A stretch of 9,996 nt of DNA from Candidatus Martarchaeota archaeon (GTDB taxonomy: Archaea > Micrarchaeota > Micrarchaeia > Micrarchaeales > Micrarchaeaceae): contig JAMCZL010000027.1 in NCBI GenBank assembly GCA_023485745.1, positions 1-9,996 of the forward strand, given 5' to 3'. Position 1 is the first letter of the stretch. Each line of letters starts with the position of its first letter. The translations under genes and the position numbers were made by a program. Below, piece by piece: positions 5,846 to 9,996 of this stretch. The notes under the pieces were generated by a model. The model had not been told where the DNA came from, searched no databases, and worked only from the letters and a program-made list of their open reading frames with translations.

Positions 5846-6163
5846 TTATCTGACCCTTGAAATGTAGTATTTCAAGGCCTTTTCGGTTCTTTCGTGGGGC
5901 CTGAAATTTATCTCTTTGCCCCTTACTACAAAGGCCTTTCCGGAAACGCTGAATTTGAACACAGACTGCAACTTAGGTATGGTCTTTACGCCGCTGCTTG
6001 TCCTAAGCACCAGCGTATTCTTGGTCTCATTTATCACGAGGCCGGACATGCCCTTTTTGTACTCGTCTGAACTCTTGAGCACCTTTGCCCTGAGCCCTAT
6101 GAGCTCATGCAGCACTATGTTCTTATTGTCATAGTGTTTAATATAAGAGTTTTTATAGCTCAT
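5846..6163 (-). CDS. rnp1: RNase P protein component 1 (Rpp29/Pop4 homologue)
   Basis: The 105-residue product is archaeal Rpp29, a protein subunit of RNase P, which matures the 5' end of tRNA. The Sm-like barrel is recognisable: NIVLHELIGLRAKVLKSSD (15-33), then GLVINETKNTLVLRT (41-55), SVFKFSV (67-73) and the C-terminal GKEINFRPHERTEK (82-95). rnp1 before S17 is a common archaeal arrangement, usually with L29 and S3 further upstream; here DUF373 takes that place. The annotated ATG at 6163 gives a short pre-domain arm of 14 residues. A TTTAAATTT lies directly against this ATG (6164-6172). If that is the TATA box, transcription would begin inside the annotated gene and a downstream start such as GTG at codon 17 would be used. 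The exact start is therefore uncertain. Confidence 0.9.
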   Translation of the reverse strand: MSYKNSYIKHYDNKNIVLHELIGLRAKVLKSSDEYKKGMSGLVINETKNTLVLRTSSGVKTIPKLQSVFKFSVSGKAFVVRGKEINFRPHERTEKALKYYISRVR

Positions 6164-6206
6164 AAATTTAAACCTTTCTATTTTTGAAACAGAGGCGCAT
6201 GCACTA

Positions 6207-7421
6207 CTACCTTACCATTACCCTGTCAGACACATTGGTTATGCGGTCTATGTCAAACCTTATTGTGTTTCCGTAGTCTGTTTTTATTACGAGCATGCCG
6301 CGCTTCTTGTCAACGTTTATTATCTTGCCTATGTATGCTCCGATTTCATTCACAACGTTTTTGTCCTTTAGCTGTATCTTGTCTATGGCGCGCTTCTTCA
6401 GGTGCATGCTGAGTATTGATACCAAGTATCCCAGGATTATGGCAATTACGCTGAATGCCAGAAGCTGCCAGAAGTATATCTGCCCTATAATCCATGCCGC
6501 GACCAGGTACAGCAGCATTATTGATATTATTGCATATCCGGTGTATGTGCCCTGGTTTATGGCCCTGTAGCGCAGACGCTTGTTCTCAAGGTCTATTATC
6601 CTTCCCATCAGGTAAAGCACCAGGCTGACCGGGAACAGCAGCAGAAAGCTTTCGAGCCCGTAAGAAATGGCAGTGAGCGGGCCGGACGAAGACGAAGATG
6701 CATAAGCGCCCGCACCTATTATTATGCTCAATATGAAGAATAGTATGAATCCGGTGTAGAATATGAAGCTCACCCTGTTGGTGCTTATGCCGAATCCCCT
6801 GGCGTATTCTACAAACATGTCTTCTACGCCAAAGCCCTTGAATATCAGGTATAAGCCTATTAAGGCCACAGGCAGCTGCCAGCCGAAATTGAAGTAGTAG
6901 CTTATTGCGAAAAGCAGCAGCAGCACCGCCGGTATGCCGAACACTATCCTGGCGTAGTGGGGCTCCTTGAGCTTTTCTATTAGGGTAAAGTAGGTGTTTT
7001 CGAATTCTTCCGCCTGCTTCATCCTTACCATGTCGACGCTGTTGACCTTTACCCTAGTTTTTAATATTGGCAGCACGCGGTTATCGCTTGCGCCGTCCGT
7101 GACAAGAACGCATGCGTCGACCTTGAACCTGTCAAGCACAAGGTCTATCTGCCTGGAAAGCTCTGCGTCTGCAACGTAGCCTTCGTGCTCGGCGCCGGTT
7201 ACAGTTGCGATGTAAACGCTGTAGCCTGCCTTTTTGAGCTCGTCGTATTTCCGCACGGCCTCGAACATAGTATTTGCATCGGTCTCCTGCGGGTCTGCTA
7301 ATGCTAGCTTTGTAGCGGCCTTTATGTTCTCGTTCTTGCCTATCACCGGGCCAGTTATTTTTGTCTTCCTGAAAAGGTCGTTGTCTATGTCTACCGCAAG
7401 CACCAATAGCCTTTCTGGCAT
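6207..7421 (-). CDS. DUF373 family membrane protein
   Basis: The 404-residue protein belongs to the archaeal DUF373 family, whose function is unknown. The cytoplasmic-looking N-terminal domain (about 1-155) shows the family pattern LLVLAVDIDNDLFRKTKITG (5-24) with PVIGKNEN (25-32), LALADPQETDANTMFEAV (39-56), and VDACVLVTDGASDNRVLPIL (101-120), which resembles a Rossmann-like or Toprim-like fold with acidic tips. About six hydrophobic segments follow, near 158-177, 180-196, 217-240, 254-274, 293-313 and 317-337, so it is probably an integral membrane protein. Residues about 355-404 form a soluble, beta-rich tail. The gene ends with TAG TAG. It sits 43 bases before rnp1 and 87 bases after priS on the same strand. 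Confidence 0.88.
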   Translation of the reverse strand: MPERLLVLAVDIDNDLFRKTKITGPVIGKNENIKAATKLALADPQETDANTMFEAVRKYDELKKAGYSVYIATVTGAEHEGYVADAELSRQIDLVLDRFKVDACVLVTDGASDNRVLPILKTRVKVNSVDMVRMKQAEEFENTYFTLIEKLKEPHYARIVFGIPAVLLLLFAISYYFNFGWQLPVALIGLYLIFKGFGVEDMFVEYARGFGISTNRVSFIFYTGFILFFILSIIIGAGAYASSSSSGPLTAISYGLESFLLLFPVSLVLYLMGRIIDLENKRLRYRAINQGTYTGYAIISIMLLYLVAAWIIGQIYFWQLLAFSVIAIILGYLVSILSMHLKKRAIDKIQLKDKNVVNEIGAYIGKIINVDKKRGMLVIKTDYGNTIRFDIDRITNVSDRVMVR

Positions 7422-7450
7422 TATATCGTTATAAATAGTATACTAATACA

Positions 7451-7458
7451 ATAAAAAT
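7451..7458 (-). promoter_or_regulatory. Candidate TATA box for the DUF373 gene
   Basis: The minus strand reads TTTTTATT, centred about 33 bases before the ATG at 7421, which would give a leader of about 8 bases. A second AT element, ATTTATAA at 7429-7436, is too close to the ATG for a normal TATA position. No Shine-Dalgarno precedes the ATG, which fits a short or absent leader. Confidence 0.35.
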
Positions 7459-7473
7459 TTATGCTTAAACGCG

Positions 7474-7490
7474 CAATAGCGGAACTATTG
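7474..7490 (-). terminator. Stem-loop after priS, possible terminator
   Basis: CAATAG (7474-7479) and CTATTG (7485-7490) can pair as a 6-bp stem with the 5-base loop CGGAA, 18 bases past the priS stop. On the minus strand a T-rich run (AAATTTTTATTG) follows shortly after. Archaea often terminate at T-rich tracts without hairpins, so the T-run may be the active part and the stem incidental. Confidence 0.35.
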
Positions 7491-7508
7491 GCTCTGCATG
7501 CCAGAAGG

Positions 7509-8654
7509 CTACTGCACCAGATAGGCAGCGCGCTTGAGTATAAGGTATATGCCAGCATAGCCAGGCAGTTTCACGTCTTCGTTCTTGTAGGGGCCGAATT
7601 CCTGGCCATTCATGGTAAATTTGTACGAAGATTCTACATGCACTTTTATGCTTTCTTCCCCCATTGCTATCGCATCGCGCATCGGCTCAAATTCTGAAAG
7701 GCCCTTGAGCGAATTTATGGTTTTTGACACTAGGCCCGTGTCTCCATGGAGCGTGTCTGGAACTCTAAGCAGGTGGTGCGTGTCGTCGGTGACATTCTTG
7801 TCTATCGAGTCGCCCTGCCTTACCGTCATGCCCTTTATGAGGTTCGCCCAAAGCTGGGATTTCTTGCTTATTTTTACCTTGTCCCAGTTGCCGACGCTTA
7901 TTCCAAGTATTATGTCTGCCCTGTGCTTTTCCAGAAGCCTTGCTTCCTTTTTCTCTATTCCAAGCAGGGCGAGCTCGGCGGCGCCTTTGTTAAGTGCGTT
8001 TATTGTACCGCGAGCTATTCTGCCTCCCCAGCCCCCGTCTGTTGGCTTGGGACCGCGCAGCTGCGTGGCTCGCTCAGAGATCGACGGGAAGAAGGACATC
8101 GCATTTATGCCGTTTCCAGTAATGTAGTCGCTGATCTGTTTCCTTTCCGCCGAATTCAGGCTTATTATCCTTTCGTCAGCAATCCTGATGTGGTAGCCGC
8201 GATTGCCACTGAAGTTTATGTGTAGGCGCTTTTCTTCGAAGCCGAAATCTGGGACAAGAAAATCTTCTATGAGCTTTATGGCCTCTGCCTTTATGCCGGA
8301 AAGGCATTCGCTGCATACCCAGCCGGTGCCGTGGACCTTCTGGCACGGCAGCTTTAGGTCGGTAGCGTCAAGATCGAATACCAGCTCGGAGCCCTTCCAG
8401 ACCTTTTTCTCCATCGGCCTGGCAGCAGGATATTCATAGAAGGATGAAGAGCAGGATATGAACGGAGGCGCATTTTCCACTATGAACTTGTTGAGGTCGG
8501 TGTTTGAGCCGAACGCGTAGTGCCTGTATTTTATTTTCCTTTCGAAGTCGCCAAACCCGAATTCCCTGCTTGCAACCTTGTCTACAGCGATTGGATGGGA
8601 TGCATAGTAGCCCTTGAACAGGGATTTTGCAAAATCTAGGCTTGCGTTCTCCAT
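7509..8654 (-). CDS. priS: DNA primase catalytic (small) subunit PriS
   Basis: The 381-residue product is the archaeal/eukaryotic-type primase catalytic subunit, which makes primers for replication with the PriL partner (not in this window). The catalytic DxD is in ELVFDLDATDL (Asp94, Asp96). The zinc knuckle is Cys104, His108, Cys114, Cys117 (within PCQKVHGTGWVCSEC). The nucleotide-binding SGNRGYH lies at 149-155, and the C-terminal block VTDDTHHLLRVPDTLHGDTG (288-307) carries the presumed third catalytic Asp (Asp291) and the conserved His303-Gly304. In the family consensus RLIRxPxSLHGKTG, His294 replaces the first Arg and Asp305 the Lys. The ATG at 8654 has no Shine-Dalgarno, and a TATA-like element lies 25 bases upstream, indicating a leaderless mRNA. 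DUF373 follows on the same strand. Confidence 0.95.
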   Translation of the reverse strand: MENASLDFAKSLFKGYYASHPIAVDKVASREFGFGDFERKIKYRHYAFGSNTDLNKFIVENAPPFISCSSSFYEYPAARPMEKKVWKGSELVFDLDATDLKLPCQKVHGTGWVCSECLSGIKAEAIKLIEDFLVPDFGFEEKRLHINFSGNRGYHIRIADERIISLNSAERKQISDYITGNGINAMSFFPSISERATQLRGPKPTDGGWGGRIARGTINALNKGAAELALLGIEKKEARLLEKHRADIILGISVGNWDKVKISKKSQLWANLIKGMTVRQGDSIDKNVTDDTHHLLRVPDTLHGDTGLVSKTINSLKGLSEFEPMRDAIAMGEESIKVHVESSYKFTMNGQEFGPYKNEDVKLPGYAGIYLILKRAAYLVQ

Positions 8655-8675
8655 TTCTAAGCACTTTGCTGCATT

Positions 8676-8683
8676 ATTTTATT
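8676..8683 (-). promoter_or_regulatory. TATA box of priS (leaderless)
   Basis: The minus strand reads AATAAAAT within CATAATAAAATAATGC. Its centre is about 25 bases before the A of the priS ATG, the distance expected between a TATA box and the transcription start, so transcription should begin at or next to the start codon. Confidence 0.5.
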
Positions 8684-8729
8684 ATGGCTGAATGGTTTAA
8701 TATTGCTTGCTTCGTGTCGGCAGATCAAA

Positions 8730-8749
8730 CGCATGCGCTGCACAGTGCA
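8730..8749. repeat. Palindrome cluster in the divergent priS/HAD promoter region
   Basis: Two palindromes lie next to each other: CGCATGCG (8730-8737) and TGCACAGTGCA (8739-8749, five-base arms around a central A). They sit between the two outward-facing TATA boxes in a 163-base intergenic region. They could be a regulator-binding site, but palindromes of this length can arise by chance. Confidence 0.3.
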
Positions 8750-8782
8750 TTATTGACAATTGGCGTATGCCTGGGCATGTGC

Positions 8783-8790
8783 TTTAAATA
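8783..8790 (+). promoter_or_regulatory. TATA box of the HAD gene
   Basis: TTTAAATA lies in GCTTTAAATATTACA, 28-35 bases before the ATG at 8818. Transcription would start near 8812, leaving a leader of only about 6 bases, consistent with the lack of a clear Shine-Dalgarno site. Confidence 0.55.
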
Positions 8791-8817
8791 TTACATTTTA
8801 TTAACTCACAGATCAGT

Positions 8818-9414
8818 ATGCCATTTATCGTAGTTGACTTAGACGGTTGTCTAATAGATGATATAAACGCCGCGTTCGATAGGCTGTTTAGAAAGCCGCT
8901 GGACGGGCCGTCGAAGTTCGCCGAGCGGGTCTTCAAGGAAGCGATATTTGCTGCCATGACCAAGCTGCCTAAACACTCGGCGTCTAAATCCATAAAGATG
9001 CGGATAGATTTCGACAGCAACGTAGTAGACGCAATCAAGACTGCTTTTGAAAAGGGATACAAGAGCATAGTAAGAACAGCCAACCCCAATTTTAAGGAAT
9101 CAGACAGCATAGATGCGGTTAAAGCGCAGCTCAGAAGCGAATTTAATGTAGATGTAGATTTCTCATACTCGGAGAACAGGCTGAAGCACGGCATGTACAA
9201 CGGTGAAAAGCCTGCCCTGCTCATAGAAGACAATCCCGAAGTCGCAATAAACGCCGCTAGGAACGGAATCGACGTGCTTCTGATGCTTAAGGATTATAAT
9301 GGATTCCTTGGCAGGGTGCTTGCAAAGCTCAACCACAAGATACAAGTTGTCGGGCCTGATGAACTGGGAAAAAATGTCAGGGCAAAGCTCAAGAACCTGA
9401 AAAGCATTTCATGA
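8818..9414 (+). CDS. HAD-superfamily hydrolase, substrate unknown
   Basis: The 198-residue protein has the haloacid dehalogenase fold. Motif I is VVDLDGCLIDD, with nucleophile Asp7 and acid/base Asp9. A helical cap-like insert (about 15-65, containing LFRKPLDGPSKFAERVFKEA) follows. Motif II is probably SIVRTANPN (83-91; Thr87 or Ser83), motif III is a candidate Lys123, and motif IV is LLIEDNPEVAINAARNGI with Glu137/Asp138. This set predicts a magnesium-dependent phosphatase or phosphotransferase, cytoplasmic, with no signal peptide. The substrate cannot be told from sequence. It is divergent from priS and followed 42 bases later by pth2 on the same strand; with the TATA-like element in that gap, the two genes may have separate promoters. 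Confidence 0.85.
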   Translation: MPFIVVDLDGCLIDDINAAFDRLFRKPLDGPSKFAERVFKEAIFAAMTKLPKHSASKSIKMRIDFDSNVVDAIKTAFEKGYKSIVRTANPNFKESDSIDAVKAQLRSEFNVDVDFSYSENRLKHGMYNGEKPALLIEDNPEVAINAARNGIDVLLMLKDYNGFLGRVLAKLNHKIQVVGPDELGKNVRAKLKNLKSIS

Positions 9415-9423
9415 GGCATGAGG

Positions 9424-9435
9424 TAATAATAAAAA
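9424..9435 (+). promoter_or_regulatory. Candidate TATA box of pth2 (leaderless)
   Basis: TAATAATAAAAA is centred about 27 bases before the ATG at 9457, the spacing that puts the transcription start at the start codon. No Shine-Dalgarno precedes that ATG. This supports ATG 9457 over the in-frame TTG at 9442. Confidence 0.45.
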
Positions 9436-9456
9436 CCTTGATTGCCAATCTTCTTT

Positions 9457-9819
9457 ATGGACGCCGACGAAATCAAGCAGGTAATAATAGTCAGGACGGA
9501 TCTGGAAATGAGCAGGGGAAAGATTGCTGCGCAGGTCGCACACGCCTCGCTGATGAGCTACTTCAATTCTGAGAAATTCGACAAAGAGGTTGCAAAAAGG
9601 TGGCTGCAGAATGGCGAGAAGAAAATAGTGCTCAAGGTAAGCGACGAAGACGCTCTTATAAAGCTTTACAATGCATTCGAATTCAAGAAGATTCCGTGCG
9701 CGCTTGTTTCAGATGCTGGGCTTACTGAGATACCGCCCGGGAGCAAAACCGCGCTTGGCATAGGGCCATGGTATTCGAAGGGCATAGACCAGTTTACAAA
9801 GAGCCTTAAGCTGCTTTGA
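9457..9819 (+). CDS. pth2: Peptidyl-tRNA hydrolase, Pth2 type
   Basis: The 120-residue product is the archaeal/eukaryotic Pth2, which frees tRNA from peptidyl-tRNA dropped by stalled ribosomes. The start KQVIIVRTDLEMSRGKIAAQ (7-26) contains the catalytic Lys22 in the RGK motif, with AQVAHA (25-30; Gln26, His29) next. The second conserved block SDAGLTEIPPGSKTALGIGP (85-104) contains Asp86 and the GIGP ending; the tail WYSKGIDQFTKSLKLL completes the domain. Length matches the compact archaeal form. An in-frame TTG at 9442 would add five residues (reading PIFF after the initiator) that are not typical, so ATG 9457 is preferred. The gene is convergent with the aminotransferase at the right edge, 18 bases away. 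Confidence 0.94.
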   Translation: MDADEIKQVIIVRTDLEMSRGKIAAQVAHASLMSYFNSEKFDKEVAKRWLQNGEKKIVLKVSDEDALIKLYNAFEFKKIPCALVSDAGLTEIPPGSKTALGIGPWYSKGIDQFTKSLKLL

Positions 9820-9837
9820 CAATTTGTGCTTCTTTTA

Positions 9838-9996
9838 TCACTTGACTTTTGTAAGCCAGTCCTTGGACTCGGGCGCCTTTCCGGAGACTAACAATTTGTA
9901 GTATTCTGATATCTTCTGTGTCGTCTTGCCCATAGAACCTGAGCCTATTTTAATCCCGTCTATGTTTACGATAGGCGTTATTTCAGCAGCAGTCCC
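9838..9996 (-). CDS. ilvE: Branched-chain amino acid aminotransferase, C-terminal part (runs off right edge)
   Basis: The last 52 codons and TGA stop (9838-9840) of a class IV PLP aminotransferase are present; the N-terminal part lies past base 9996. The fragment reads GTAAEITPIVNIDGIKIGSG, and GTAAEITP is the hallmark of the PLP-phosphate-binding C-terminal region of branched-chain aminotransferases. It is followed by KTTQKISEYYKLLVSGK and the WLTKVK end, equivalent to the W-L-x-x-V tail of the family. Function: transamination of Leu, Ile and Val and their 2-oxo acids. D-amino acid aminotransferase and ADC lyase share the fold but not this GTAAEITP plus W-L-T end, so ilvE is favoured. The lysine that binds PLP is outside the window. 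Confidence 0.85.
   Translation of the reverse strand, partial: GTAAEITPIVNIDGIKIGSGSMGKTTQKISEYYKLLVSGKAPESKDWLTKVK

Noticed and set aside
7458..7697. Plus-strand open frame over the end of priS (starting MLKRAI)
   Set aside because: It is largely antisense to the conserved C-terminal coding region of priS and has no family features.
8685..8833. Small plus-strand open frame beginning at ATG 8685 (product starting MAEWFN)
   Set aside because: It overlaps the TATA box and the start of the HAD gene, and no ribosome site or homology is recognised. The region is better explained as a divergent promoter.
1..9996. Search by eye for tRNA genes, CRISPR repeats, insertion sequences, integrase sites and toxin-antitoxin pairs
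   Set aside because: None was found. All intergenic regions are short, and every substantial frame is assigned to a conserved gene.

Overview
This window is archaeal chromosomal DNA of intermediate GC content. The evidence is a run of archaeal/eukaryotic-type ribosomal proteins (S4e, L32e, L19e, the L5e-like L18 and a short zinc S14), the RNase P protein Rpp29, an archaeal primase catalytic subunit, a Pth2-type peptidyl-tRNA hydrolase, a DUF373 membrane protein, archaeal TATA boxes and GTGAT-type Shine-Dalgarno sites. Heavy ATA (Ile) and AGG/AGA (Arg) usage, compact proteins, divergence in some r-proteins and a broken ribosomal cluster suggest a DPANN lineage, perhaps Micrarchaeota-like. That placement is a guess from general appearance and was not tested.

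Layout. Base 1 to 211 (minus) is the N-terminal part of a 4Fe-4S ferredoxin that runs off the left edge. Bases 299 to 5771 (minus) hold an unbroken run of twelve ribosomal protein genes, in transcription order S17, L14, L24, S4e, L5, S14, S8, L6, L32e, L19e, L18, S5. Junctions are 4-base overlaps or gaps of at most 9 bases, as expected for one mRNA. Upstream on the same strand are rnp1 (5846-6163), a DUF373 six-TM protein (6207-7421) and priS (7509-8654). A 163-base divergent intergenic region separates priS from two plus-strand genes, a HAD-like phosphatase (8818-9414) and pth2 (9457-9819). The right edge holds the last 52 codons of a branched-chain aminotransferase on the minus strand, convergent with pth2.

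How the genes work together. The core is the middle of the archaeal S10-spc supercluster and makes ribosomal proteins of both subunits. rnp1 (tRNA maturation) and pth2 (peptidyl-tRNA recycling) are also translation-linked. The cluster is a fragment of the usual archaeal order: L22-S3-L29 are not found before rnp1, and L30-L15-SecY do not follow S5. Within the operon, several Shine-Dalgarno-like GTGA/TGAT cores are fused to the upstream gene's stop codon. The single genes at the edges instead have TATA boxes placed for leaderless or very short-leader transcripts.

No mobile element, CRISPR array, tRNA or rRNA gene was seen. No stretch over 300 bases lacks a gene. I found no convincing undescribed system. 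The most useful observations are the broken cluster, the stop-codon/Shine-Dalgarno fusion, several start-site issues and a few divergent motifs.
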